This document shows positions 9,308 through 17,858 of a stretch of DNA of 64,000 nucleotides, in pieces. The notes under the pieces are model-generated. The model was not told where the DNA came from and made no database searches. It saw only the letters and a program-made list of their open reading frames with translations. Each line of letters begins with the position of its first letter. Position 1 is the stretch's first letter. The stretch spans positions 1-64,000 of the forward strand of contig CAVPHU010000006.1 in assembly GCA_963704815.1 (NCBI GenBank). Direction: 5' to 3'. Source of the stretch: DATKWD01 sp963704815. GTDB lineage: Bacteria > Actinomycetota > Acidimicrobiia > Acidimicrobiales > Salinilacustritrichaceae. Made by a program: the position numbers and the translations under genes.

Positions 9308-11104
9308 CTACGACCGCGGATCGGAGCGGGTGTCAACGTTGCCGAGGCACTCGACGAGACGCTCGTTCTCATGCGGAAGCCGCACCGCCAGGCGCAGGCG
9401 CTCGTCGGGTCCGTCGAACCGTTCGGACACGTCCTTCACGAGCAGATCGTGGTCGGCCAGAAGCCGGGCCCGGATCTCAGATGCGCGCAATGCGAAGCCG
9501 TCGGCGATGTCGACGAGTAGGAAGTTGCCCCCGCTCGGATGCACCAGCCCGATCGCATCGGTGGTCTCGAGCGCATCGCGGAACACTGCGCGGTCGACGG
9601 AGGTCTCGACGAACGACTCGGCGAGTTCGGTCCTGAAGCGAGGCAGCAACTCGAGCACGCACTCGGCGATCGAGTTCACCGGCCAGATCGGGCTGCGCTC
9701 GACGATCGCGGCCCGGAGGTCCGGGTCGCGGGTGTACGCCAGGCCGAGCCGGACCCCGGGCAGGCCGAGGGTCTTGCCCATGCTGCTGATGACCAGCACG
9801 TTGTCGAGCGGATCGCGCTCCACGAGGTCGAGGACCGATCCGAGCGGGGCGAAGTCGATGAACGACTCGTCGACCACGATCAGCTTGTCCGGATGGTCGC
9901 GGGCGAACCCGTGGATCTCCTCCGGCGCCCGGGTCGTTCCCGTGGGGTTGTTCGGGTTCACGAAGACGACGACCGAGCCGTCCGGGGCGACCGCGTTGAC
10001 CTGTTCGGGCTCCCAGCCGACCTGGTCCGGGTAGTGCCGAGGACGGTCGGCGAGTCGCTGGTACTCACCGAAGGTGGGGTCGGGGACCACGACCTCGCGT
10101 TCGGCGAAGAGGTCGGCCAGGATCGGGTACACCTGCGACGCCCCGTTGAGACAGATCAGCCGCTCCGGCGGACATCCGACGTGGTGCGACAGCTTCTCGT
10201 CGAGGACTTCCTGGGACGACCCGTAGCGAACGATCAGATCCGTCATCTGCCGTTGGAGGAGGGCCAGGAACCGGGCCGGCGGGAACCGACGGTTCGTCAT
10301 GTGCGCGAAGTCGACGATGCCGAGACGCCACAGGCCTCCCTTTGCTCGTTCGACGAACTCAGCCCCGGCTCCGCGCTCGAACCTGAACCGAGCCACCCGC
10401 AGATCGGTCGGGTCGTCGATCTCGATCCACGAATCGTGATCGACGACGTTCGCACGAAGCCGCAACGCGCCGGACGCCGTGAGGTGCCCGAGGATCGCCT
10501 CGTAGTAGCACGTCTCGTCGATCCCGCTGACCCCCTCGTCCCAGGTGTCGAGAACCGTCCGACAGAGCTCTCCTGAGAAGCGGTACAGGTTCACCGTCTT
10601 GAACGTTCCATCGAGAGGCGTGCTGCCGTCGGGGACGTCGAGGATGAACTCGGACACCTCGCCGTGGTCGACGTGCACCGCGGTGCCGTCAGAAGACGGC
10701 TGGTACTCGCTCACCACGGCGGCATCGGGGGCGTCGCCTCGCACGAGATCCGCGATCGCACTGGCACTGCAGATGACGTCGGCCTCGGCCACCACCGTCG
10801 GCGCCCCGGGCGGAAGATCGCGCAGCGCCAGGATCAGGGACGCCAGGGTGTTGGTCGAGGCGTAGCGCGGGTTGGAGACGAACTCGAAGTCGAGATCCGG
10901 GTACGCGTCGGTGAGGAACTGCTCGACGGCCTCGGCCTGATGGCCGACCACGACCGAGATCGACGTGACGCCGTGCTCCGCCAGCGCGTCGATGGTCCAC
11001 GACATGATGGGACGCCCGCCGACGAGCCGCAGCGGCTTGGGGGTCTCGTCCCCGAGCGGAGCCATCCGCCGGCCCAATCCGGCGGCGAGAATGACCGCCC
11101 GCAT
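9308..11104 (-). CDS. Fusion: LicC-like cytidylyltransferase + CobD/HisC-like PLP-dependent enzyme
   Basis: A 598-residue bifunctional protein. Residues 1-240 are a nucleotidyltransferase: AAGLGRRM at 7-14, TPKPL, the metal site AEADV near 106-110 and HDSWIEIDDPTDL near 223-235, as in phosphocholine cytidylyltransferases (LicC). Residues 260-598 are a fold-type I PLP enzyme with NPNNPTG at 383-389, VDESFIDF at 411-418 and Lys444 in SMGKTLGLPGVRLG. The DESFIDF and LPGVRLG motifs are closer to CobD (amino-acid O-phosphate decarboxylase) than to HisC. Likely product: a CDP-linked amino-alcohol made from phosphoserine or phosphothreonine (inference). A related architecture is PntC, in which a cytidylyltransferase is fused to a transaminase. 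The start ATG at 11104 precedes the family motif directly. Confidence 0.75.
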   Translation of the reverse strand: MRAVILAAGLGRRMAPLGDETPKPLRLVGGRPIMSWTIDALAEHGVTSISVVVGHQAEAVEQFLTDAYPDLDFEFVSNPRYASTNTLASLILALRDLPPGAPTVVAEADVICSASAIADLVRGDAPDAAVVSEYQPSSDGTAVHVDHGEVSEFILDVPDGSTPLDGTFKTVNLYRFSGELCRTVLDTWDEGVSGIDETCYYEAILGHLTASGALRLRANVVDHDSWIEIDDPTDLRVARFRFERGAGAEFVERAKGGLWRLGIVDFAHMTNRRFPPARFLALLQRQMTDLIVRYGSSQEVLDEKLSHHVGCPPERLICLNGASQVYPILADLFAEREVVVPDPTFGEYQRLADRPRHYPDQVGWEPEQVNAVAPDGSVVVFVNPNNPTGTTRAPEEIHGFARDHPDKLIVVDESFIDFAPLGSVLDLVERDPLDNVLVISSMGKTLGLPGVRLGLAYTRDPDLRAAIVERSPIWPVNSIAECVLELLPRFRTELAESFVETSVDRAVFRDALETTDAIGLVHPSGGNFLLVDIADGFALRASEIRARLLADHDLLVKDVSERFDGPDERLRLAVRLPHENERLVECLGNVDTRSDPRS

Positions 11105-11360
11105 GTCGACGCACCTTAGAGGGCGAGCGGACAGGCGCCGTCGCGAAGCAGGTGCCGTGCTCGGCCGAGGCCCGGGCGGCCGTCGCGACGAAGAAGCGGC
11201 AAGAGCGGGTAGTCCGGGAACTGCGAGACTTGGCCCTCTCCGTGCAGTTCCTGAGAGGGCGAGCGGGACCGTTGAGCGACCTGGGTCCGGTCGATCCCGA
11301 CGACGCCCGGGAGTACGATCGGAGGTTCGACCAGCGTCCGGGGAACTCATGGAGTGTGTG
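11105..11360. other. Divergent intergenic region between the fusion gene and the acyltransferase
   Basis: About 256 bases without a supported gene. A 13-base direct repeat AGAGGGCGAGCGG occurs near 11116 and again near 11255. A -10-like TACGAT lies at 11314-11319, followed by GGAGG, and a GGAG sits just before the acyltransferase ATG. The region must hold the promoters for both divergent operons of the surface-polymer locus. I see no riboswitch-like structure. Confidence 0.4.
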
Positions 11361-11996
11361 ATGTTCGGCGTCGCCAGCCCGATGGCTGCCGACGTGCACG
11401 GCATCCTCGGGCGCCTGGGCTGGGACGTTCGTGCCTTCGTCAACGGCGTCGACGGCGCGGTGCCGACAGGAGTCCCCACCTGGACCGATCTGGCCTCGGT
11501 CGATCCGGCGTGGCTCAGCATGCCGGTCGTGATCCCGATCTTCACCCCCGGCCATCGCCGGTCGGCGCTTCGACAGGCGATCGACGCGGGCTTCGTCGAC
11601 TTCCCCGCCGTCGTCGATCCGACCGCCGTGGTGGCCGGCGCCTCGACGCCGGGGCGGGGAACGGTCGTGAACGCCGGGGTGATCGTCGGCGCGAACGTGA
11701 CGGTGGGTGAGTTCGTGCACCTCAACCGGGGTGCGAACATCGGTCACGACGACGTCATCGACGACTTCGCGTCCCTGGCCCCGGGCTGCGTGCTGACCGG
11801 TGGCGTCCACGTCGGACGCGGCGCGTTCATCGGTGCCGGGGCGGTGGTGAACCCCGGCGTCAGGATCGGCGCGAACGCCGTCGTGGGTGCCGGGGCCGTC
11901 GTGCTCCGCGACGTCGATCCGCAGACCGTTGTCGTCGGGAACCCGGCCCAGACGAAGAAGCGCGACATCGCCGGGTACAAGGACCTCTCCGTATGA
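11361..11996 (+). CDS. NeuD-like hexapeptide-repeat acyltransferase
   Basis: A 211-residue protein of the sialic-acid O-acyltransferase NeuD family. The N-terminal part is a small Rossmann-like domain (MFGVASPMAADVHGILGRLGW). From about residue 90 a left-handed beta-helix runs with repeats such as GTVVNAGVIVGANVTVGEF, and the His-containing turn NRGANIGHDDVIDD probably supplies the catalytic His. Such enzymes acylate sugars or amino-sugars from acyl-CoA. ATG at 11361 is preferred because GGAG stands 7 bases upstream; an in-frame ATG at 11349 is possible. Its stop overlaps the next start (ATGA), so it is coupled to the BKACE gene. Confidence 0.75.
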   Translation: MFGVASPMAADVHGILGRLGWDVRAFVNGVDGAVPTGVPTWTDLASVDPAWLSMPVVIPIFTPGHRRSALRQAIDAGFVDFPAVVDPTAVVAGASTPGRGTVVNAGVIVGANVTVGEFVHLNRGANIGHDDVIDDFASLAPGCVLTGGVHVGRGAFIGAGAVVNPGVRIGANAVVGAGAVVLRDVDPQTVVVGNPAQTKKRDIAGYKDLSV

Positions 11997-12817
11997 CCGA
12001 TCTCATCGTGAACCTCGCCCCGACGGGCATCACACCGACCCGGACCGACAGCCCCCATGTGCCCCTCAGCCCTGCGGACGTGGTGACCGACGTCCTGGCG
12101 TGCGCGGACCGGGGCATCACGTCGGTCCATCTGCATGCCCGGGACACCTCGGGACGACCGTCGTGGCACGCCGAGCCCTATGCCGAGATGATCGGCGGCA
12201 TCCGTGAGACCCGCCCCGATCTGGTGATCGGTGTGTCGTGCAGCGGTCGCGACGTCAGCGAGTTCGAGCAACGCAGCGCGGTCCTCGACCTGACCGGCGA
12301 CCTGAAGCCCGACATGGCCTCGCTGACCCTGAGTTCGCTGAACTTCGCTCGGGTGGCGAGCGTCAACGCGCCCGACATGGTGCGCCGGCTCGCCGAGAAG
12401 ATGCGGGATCGCGGCATCAAGCCGGAGCTCGAGGCCTTCGATCTCGGCATGATCAACTACGCCACGTACCTCATCGATCGCGGCGTGCTCGATCCCCCGT
12501 ACTGCTTCAACCTGTTCTTCGGAAACGTCGCCGGCGCCCAGCCGAACCTTCTCGACATGGCGGCCATGGTGGCGGCACTGCCCCCCGAGAGCGTCTGGTC
12601 CGGCGCCGGGATCGGTGCCAGCCAGTTGCCCGTCAACGCCATCGCCGTCGCGGTCGGTGACGGCGTTCGGGTCGGCTTGGAGGACGCGCTCCACCTCGAC
12701 GCCGCGAGGACCGAGCTCGCCACGAACACCGCCCTGATCGATCGGGTGACCCAGCTCGCCCGGATCCACGACCGCAACGTGATGGCACCGAAGGTGTTCC
12801 GCAACCGGTTCCTCTGA
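11993..12817 (+). CDS. Beta-keto acid cleavage enzyme (BKACE, DUF849 family)
   Basis: A 274-residue TIM-barrel, Zn-dependent enzyme. BKACE proteins cleave a beta-keto acid with acetyl-CoA to acetoacetate plus a new acyl-CoA. The N-terminal LIVNLAPTGITPTR, the metal-binding HLHARD motif (residues 43-48) and later NLFFGN and SVWSGAGIGASQL match the family. It overlaps the acyltransferase by ATGA. An attractive inference is that it makes the acyl-CoA used by that acyltransferase; the actual keto-acid substrate cannot be read from sequence. The family includes lysine- and carnitine-degradation members, so a purely catabolic role is the alternative. Confidence 0.8.
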   Translation: MTDLIVNLAPTGITPTRTDSPHVPLSPADVVTDVLACADRGITSVHLHARDTSGRPSWHAEPYAEMIGGIRETRPDLVIGVSCSGRDVSEFEQRSAVLDLTGDLKPDMASLTLSSLNFARVASVNAPDMVRRLAEKMRDRGIKPELEAFDLGMINYATYLIDRGVLDPPYCFNLFFGNVAGAQPNLLDMAAMVAALPPESVWSGAGIGASQLPVNAIAVAVGDGVRVGLEDALHLDAARTELATNTALIDRVTQLARIHDRNVMAPKVFRNRFL

Positions 12818-12838
12818 GCGGCGACACGGTTCGGCCTT

Positions 12839-12888
12839 GTTCTGGTGCACGCATGTTGTCGGGAGCAACAACGTGCGTGCACCAGAAC
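12839..12888. terminator. Strong bidirectional hairpin between convergent genes
   Basis: A perfect 15-bp inverted repeat: GTTCTGGTGCACGCA at 12839-12853 pairs with TGCGTGCACCAGAAC at 12874-12888. Inside is a second 5-bp stem TGTTG/CAACA with loop TCGGGAG. It stands between the stop of the DUF849 gene and the stop of the convergent GH43-like gene, so it can end both transcripts. No clear U-tract follows on either side, so factor-assisted termination or mRNA 3'-end protection is possible. Confidence 0.7.
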
Positions 12889-12893
12889 GGGAC

Positions 12894-13865
12894 TCACCAC
12901 TCGATTTCGGCGATGGCGATGCCACACTCTCCGGCGACGGCGTAGAGCAGATAGGTCCGACCGTCCTCGTCGACGAAGATCGCCGGATCACGCAGCTGGT
13001 TCACGTGTCCGTGGGCCGTACTGCGCCGGCTCGGCTCGACCGGGGCGTCGGCGCCCTCCCAGTCGCGATCGGGGCGCAGCACCACGGTGGGCTCCGACGC
13101 CTCCCAGTCGTGCCAGTCGGGGGTCAGCTCGACGGTCGAGTGCAGGATCGACTCGGGGGCGTCGCCGACTCGAGTCCAGAAGACGTGGAGCACGTCGTCG
13201 CGAACGACCAGCGCCGAGTGACGCATGAGGTTCTCGAACAGGGTGGGTCCCTCCTCGAAGTCCGACAGACCGTCGTCGCTGCGATGGAACACGCCGGGCA
13301 TCGCCATGGCATGGGTCTGACCGTTCCATCGGAACCCGCGGAAGTACGGACGGCCCAGGATCTCGGGTCGGGCGACGAAGTCGACGCCGTTGCTCGACAC
13401 GGCGGCCCGGGTGAGCTGCCAACCCAGTGCCTCGAGACCGTGGAAGTACATGACGAACTGTCGGCGATCATCGTCGATCAGTACGTCGGGAGACGCGATG
13501 TGCGGCGTGGTGGCCTCGGTCAGCATCGAGTGCGGGATCGAGGCGGTGCCCAGGATCTCTCGATAGAGCGCTTCGAGTCCGTCGAGCTGTTCGGCTGTCG
13601 CCTCGGGCGGTTCGGTCAGAAAGCAGCTGTCGGCCAGCTTGAGGCTGCCGGGCACGTGAACGGTCCAGGGGCCGACCACCTCGTCCGCATGGGCGAGGCG
13701 GATGTAGCCGCCCTTGTGGTCGGCGAAGTAGAGCAGGTAGCGCCCGGGAGCGCCCGTCAGCCAGTTCGGTGCGCGGACCATCGACGGGCCCTGGATGTTG
13801 TCGCCGATCGACGGATCGGTGTCCGGCCCGATGATCGGATGATCGAGGAGCCGGGTGGCCTGCAT
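12894..13865 (-). CDS. GH43-like beta-propeller glycoside-hydrolase-family protein
   Basis: A 323-residue protein resembling five-bladed beta-propellers of the GH43/GH68 type. It has repeated blades such as PSMVRAPNWLTGAPGRYLLY, KGGYIRLAHADEVVGPW, SPDVLIDDDRRQFVMYFHG and NQLRDPAIFVDEDGRTYLLY. The Asp/Glu triad cannot be assigned with certainty. No signal peptide is visible. Its ATG overlaps the LCP stop by one base (TGATG) once a frame break in the LCP gene is corrected, so the two are coupled and the apparent 811-residue fusion is not real. It may trim or sense the polymer attached by the LCP protein (inference). Confidence 0.6.
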   Translation of the reverse strand: MQATRLLDHPIIGPDTDPSIGDNIQGPSMVRAPNWLTGAPGRYLLYFADHKGGYIRLAHADEVVGPWTVHVPGSLKLADSCFLTEPPEATAEQLDGLEALYREILGTASIPHSMLTEATTPHIASPDVLIDDDRRQFVMYFHGLEALGWQLTRAAVSSNGVDFVARPEILGRPYFRGFRWNGQTHAMAMPGVFHRSDDGLSDFEEGPTLFENLMRHSALVVRDDVLHVFWTRVGDAPESILHSTVELTPDWHDWEASEPTVVLRPDRDWEGADAPVEPSRRSTAHGHVNQLRDPAIFVDEDGRTYLLYAVAGECGIAIAEIEW

Positions 13866-15329
13866 CAGGCGCAGCTCAATGCGCTCGACGCGTCGGGCAC
13901 GTAGCCGTCGGGCGTCGTCGTCGTGGTCGTGGCCGGTTCGGACCCGTCGACCGCGTCGGCCCCCGTACCGGACGTCGAGGTCGTGGCGGCCGGCAGCAGT
14001 CCGCGGCAGATCCTCGACCGCGGGCTCTCGATGGACCGTGCTGAAGTCGGAGCCGATCACGAGCACGACGGAATCTTCCTCGAGGTTGGGGTCGACCAGC
14101 AGCTCGGCACGCGAACTCAGGTGCCCGACGAGTTGCAGCGCCGAACCCTCGGATCCGGGCGCGAAGTAGATCGCGGTCCGGGGATAGGGCTCGCTGTCGC
14201 CGACCACATCGATGGCGAACCCGATGTCGCCAAGGGCGCCGGCGACCTCGGTCGCCTGCCCCTGCTGCCCTCCACCGTTCAACACCGTCACATCGACGAA
14301 TTGGGGGGCGACCGTGCCGGGCGGCAGGCCACGGAAGACGTTGAGCGCGTCCTGCGAGGCTTCCTCGTCGAGGTCGAGCACCGCGGCGCCTGCGCTGGTC
14401 GAGAACGGCACCACGTCGAGCGTGTGCGTGCGAAGCGTGTCCTCGTCGAACTCGGCGAAGCGCCGACCGAAGCTGAGCAGTTCCTGGACGCCGAGGCCGG
14501 GGTCGAGGCCCACGTTGTCGACCCCCACGCCCACCAGTTCGTTGAGACGGATCGGGTTCGACAGCCCCTTGCTCAGCGCTTGGCCGAGCGCATGACGGAC
14601 GAACAACTGCTGCCGGCTGATGCGGCCGAGGTCGCCGGTGGGATCGGTCACCCATCGGCCGTCCTCGAGGATCTCGAGGTGGCGGGAGCGGACGAACTGC
14701 AGCGATTCGATCGAGTCGAGGCTGACGCAGCCAGGGCTGGCGATCTCGAGGCCGGTGTTGGGATCGCGGAGGGGCGAGTCGAAGTACATCTCGACATCGC
14801 CGATGGCGTCGACGAGGTCCTTGAAGCCGCTGAAGCTGACCTCGACGTAGTGGTGGATCGGGATCCCCAGATCCTCCTGCACCGTGTCGATCAGCGTCTG
14901 GCGGCCATCGGCGAAGGCTGCATTGATGCGGTCCTCGCGGCCGTCGAGCCCGCCGATGGGCAGGTAGAGGTCGCGCGGCAGCGAGATCAGATCGGCTTCC
15001 TCGGCTTCCGGGTCGACCCGGAGGATCATGATGGTGTCGGTGCGCTGGCCGCCGGCGCCGGAGTCGGAGCCGTCGACGAAGCCGCCGTAGTCCGGATCGG
15101 TCGGGTCGAGTCCCTCGCGGCTGTCGGAGCCGACGAGCAGGAAGTTGCGCGGTGCCCCCTCGGCGGCGGGAGGCAGGGCCACGTCGTAGCGGGTGATCGA
15201 GTTGTAGCGAACGTAGGCGTAGCCGACGCCGGCCGCGCCGAGGAGGCACAGCGTCGTCGCGAGGACGCCGGCCGTCAGCAGGACGCGCTGGCGCGTGGAA
15301 CGGCGCGCTCGCCGTGAGGGGGAGGTCAT
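13865..15329 (-). CDS. LytR-CpsA-Psr (LCP) family protein with LytR C-terminal domain (one frame break)
   Basis: LCP proteins attach glycopolymers to peptidoglycan from polyprenyl-phosphate donors. A basic N-terminus (RRARRSTRQR) is followed by a membrane segment at about residues 15-40. The LCP domain has NFLLVGSDSREG, the arginine-rich LISLPRDLYLPIGG and a later SRQQLFVRHALGQAL. A LytR_C domain follows (VDVTVLNGGGQQGQATEVAG). The last ~45 residues are in a different frame after one extra base near 13995; corrected, the protein has 487 residues, ends in a Thr-rich tail and stops at 13865. It fits the surface-polymer locus upstream. Confidence 0.9.
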
Positions 15330-15383
15330 GGCCCCGTCAGGATACGTTGCGAATGCGTTACGGAAACAGTCAGGCGCCGGATG

Positions 15384-16631
15384 TCACGCCTGCGGCTTCG
15401 GTTCCTTGGGGAGGCCGAGGACGCGTTCGCCAACGATGTTGCGCTGGATCTCGGCTGTGCCGCCCCAGATCGTCTCGGAACGGCTGAAGAAGAACGCCGC
15501 CTGGAGCGGGCTGACCGGATAGTCGCGGGCCGCTTCCCGGCGCCCGATGCCGGGCACGAAGTCCTCGTCGCCCTTGCCGGTGAGGATCTGGCCGTCCATG
15601 CCGAGCACGTCGATGGCGACGTCGAGGGTGTCGCGGTGGGTCTCGGACCAGAACATCTTGTTCGTGGCCCCGAGTGCGGCGAGCCCGAGCTTCTGGCGGT
15701 CGTCGAGGTCGTTGAGTGCGCCGCTGAGGCTGCGCAGGCCGTTGACCCGCATGATCTGGATCTTGCTCCACTGCCGCATCAGGCGCTGCCGAACCGTCGG
15801 GTCGTCGATCCTCCCGTTGGCCTTGGCTGCGTCGATGATCGTCTCGAGCTCGCGCTCGAACCGGCGGTGGCTCGTGGTCGCCGACGAGCCGCGCTCGAAC
15901 CCGAGCGTGGTCATCGCCACCTTCCACCCGTTGTTGACCCCGCCGACGACGTTCTCCTTCGGGCAGCGCGCGTCCGAGAAGAAGACCTCGTTGAACTCGG
16001 CCGACCCGTCCGGCTGGACGATGGGTCGGATCTCGACGCCGTCCTGGTCCATCGGGCAGAGCAGGTAGGAGATTCCCGCGTGCTTGCTCACGTCGGGATC
16101 GGTCCGGGCCAGCACGAAGCAGTAGTCGGCATTCTGGGCCTGCGTCGTCCAGACCTTCTGTCCGTTGATGACCCACTCGTCGCCGTCGAGCTCGGCGCGG
16201 GCGGAGAGCCCGGCCAGGTCGCTGCCGGCGTCGGGCTCGGAGAACCCCTGACACCACGCGATCTGACCACTGAGGATCTGGGGCAGGAACTCCTTCTTCT
16301 GCTCCTCGGTCCCCCACTGCAGGATGGTCGGTCCGACCAGGGTGTCGCCGAAGAAGTCGGCCCGCATCGGGGCACTCGCACGGGCGAACTCCTCGTTCAG
16401 CACCACGCTCTGGATCGTCGACAGTCCCTTGCCGCCGTATTCCTCGGGCCACGAGGCGCAGATCCAGCCCCCGTCGAACAGCTTCTGGGTCCACGCCTTG
16501 CTGAACGCGGCCTTCTCCTCGGGCGTCTGCTCGAAGTCGTCGTCGAACCAACCCTCCGGAAGGTTGTCCTCGAGCCAGGCACGGATCTCGAGACGGAACT
16601 CTTCGGCTTCAGCAGGGTAGGTGAGGTCCAT
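15384..16631 (-). CDS. Acyl-CoA dehydrogenase
   Basis: A 415-residue FAD enzyme that oxidises acyl-CoA thioesters to trans-2-enoyl-CoA. It shows the N-terminal helical domain, the FAD/substrate motif WCQGFSEPDAGSDLAGL (residues about 130-146), the middle beta-domain VWTTQAQNADYCFVLARTD, and the C-terminal signature WGGTAEIQRNIVGERVLGLP. It resembles the FadE enzymes common in actinobacterial fatty-acid or steroid catabolism. Electrons would pass to the EtfAB pair encoded at 20980-22756. It stands alone on this strand, and its substrate chain length is not readable. Confidence 0.92.
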   Translation of the reverse strand: MDLTYPAEAEEFRLEIRAWLEDNLPEGWFDDDFEQTPEEKAAFSKAWTQKLFDGGWICASWPEEYGGKGLSTIQSVVLNEEFARASAPMRADFFGDTLVGPTILQWGTEEQKKEFLPQILSGQIAWCQGFSEPDAGSDLAGLSARAELDGDEWVINGQKVWTTQAQNADYCFVLARTDPDVSKHAGISYLLCPMDQDGVEIRPIVQPDGSAEFNEVFFSDARCPKENVVGGVNNGWKVAMTTLGFERGSSATTSHRRFERELETIIDAAKANGRIDDPTVRQRLMRQWSKIQIMRVNGLRSLSGALNDLDDRQKLGLAALGATNKMFWSETHRDTLDVAIDVLGMDGQILTGKGDEDFVPGIGRREAARDYPVSPLQAAFFFSRSETIWGGTAEIQRNIVGERVLGLPKEPKPQA

Positions 16632-16687
16632 GGGGCCATTGTGCTCGCCCCGGCGACGTGATGATCAACCGCCCGACAAGGCCCGTC

Positions 16688-16693
16688 TACAGT
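16688..16693 (+). promoter_or_regulatory. -10-like element of a near-leaderless promoter
   Basis: TACAGT lies 9 bases upstream of the FrhB-family ATG (16702), the spacing of a leaderless or very short-leader transcript. The -35 is not clear. Confidence 0.4.
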
Positions 16694-16701
16694 CCACCGC
16701 C

Positions 16702-17853
16702 ATGGCGCTGACCGATGTGGTGACCGGGGAGACCAGCCGCTGGACCAACCAGTGGCTCGAACTGAAGGCCGAGGTCATCGACACCGGGCTGTGCACGGGG
16801 TGCGCCGGCTGTGTCATCGCGTGCCCACACGACGTCATCGGTTACGACCACGAGCAAGGCGGCTACAAGCCGTTCCACCTCGAGGACGAACTCGGCCCCG
16901 ACGACTGCGGTCACGGCCAGAAGGGGTGCACCAGCTGCACCCGGGCCTGCCCACGCTTCCGCAACTGGGAACCCGAGGCCGACGAGCACCTCTTCGCCCG
17001 CCGGCGCGAGCCCGACGAGATGTCGGGCATCTATCAGGACATCATGCTCACCAGAGCGAGCGAGAAGACCGTGCACGAGCACGGCCAGGACGGCGGGCTC
17101 GTGTCGGCCATCCTCATCTGGCTGCTCGACGAGGGCTACATCGACGGCGCGCTCGTGTCGTACCTCGACGGCGCCAAGGGCGACTGGAAGGCCCGGCCCG
17201 GTGTTGCGACCAACAAGGCCGAGGTCCTCGACTCCGCCGGGAGCCGCTACACCTACTCGGCCAACACCCTCGCCATCGACGAGGCCACCGACAAGGGCCT
17301 CGAGAACCTCGCGCTCGTCGGCATGAGCTGTCAGTCATCGGTCCCGCCGGTCATGTGGCACCGCAAGATCGGCAAGATCAGCAAGCCGATCAAGTTCAAC
17401 ATCGGACTGCTGTGCTCGAAGACCTTCGACGACGCCATCTTCGAGGAGCTGTTCCTCACCAAGTACGGCCTGCCCAAGCAGGACATGGTGAAGATGAACA
17501 TCAAGGGTGTCTTCCAGATCTGGATGACCGATGGCAGCTACCACGAGATCCCCCTCAAGGAGTGCCACGCGTGGACCCGCGAGGGCTGCACCCACTGCCC
17601 CGACTTCGCGGCCGAGCACGCCGACATCTCGACCGGTGGGATCGGCGAGTTCAACGACTGGACGCTCACCATCGTGCGCACCGAGCTCGGACGTGAAGTC
17701 ATCAGCCGCATGATCGAAGCCGGCGTGATCGAGGCCCGTCCGGGCGACGAGGACCCCGGAGCGGTGGCCCTCATGCACAAGCTGGCCGCCAAGTCACGCC
17801 AGCGCTGGCCCAGCTTCGCCGTCGACTTCCCCAAGGTCCCGTCCAAGAACTGA
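16702..17853 (+). CDS. Coenzyme F420 hydrogenase/dehydrogenase beta-subunit (FrhB) family protein
   Basis: A 383-residue iron-sulfur flavoprotein. The N-terminus has a ferredoxin-like cluster site CTGCAGCVIACP and a second cysteine group in CTSCTRACPRF, followed by the FrhB N- and C-terminal domains (EHGQDGGLVSAILIWLLDEGYIDGA; a further CTHCPDFAAEHADI). FrhB-type proteins reduce or oxidise F420 or act as its reductase modules for diverse partners. In actinobacteria many stand alone, as here. The partner and substrate are unknown. ATG at 16702 is chosen because it gives the family start just before the first cysteines. Confidence 0.85.
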   Translation: MALTDVVTGETSRWTNQWLELKAEVIDTGLCTGCAGCVIACPHDVIGYDHEQGGYKPFHLEDELGPDDCGHGQKGCTSCTRACPRFRNWEPEADEHLFARRREPDEMSGIYQDIMLTRASEKTVHEHGQDGGLVSAILIWLLDEGYIDGALVSYLDGAKGDWKARPGVATNKAEVLDSAGSRYTYSANTLAIDEATDKGLENLALVGMSCQSSVPPVMWHRKIGKISKPIKFNIGLLCSKTFDDAIFEELFLTKYGLPKQDMVKMNIKGVFQIWMTDGSYHEIPLKECHAWTREGCTHCPDFAAEHADISTGGIGEFNDWTLTIVRTELGREVISRMIEAGVIEARPGDEDPGAVALMHKLAAKSRQRWPSFAVDFPKVPSKN

Positions 17854-17858
17854 CAGCG

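Noticed and set aside
9308..11104. PntC (AEP cytidylyltransferase/transaminase) of phosphonate synthesis
   Set aside because: The PLP domain has CobD/HisC-type class I/II motifs rather than a class V AEP transaminase, and no pepM or ppd gene is in the window.
9308..11740. An 810-residue protein starting at 11740
   Set aside because: The first ~210 residues have the composition of out-of-frame sequence and cross the intergenic region and the divergent gene; the family N-terminus MRAVILAAG begins at 11104.
12894..15329. A single 811-residue LCP-glycosidase fusion protein
   Set aside because: Residues between the two domains read as garbled basic sequence; one extra base near 13995 explains the join, and separate overlapping genes fit better.
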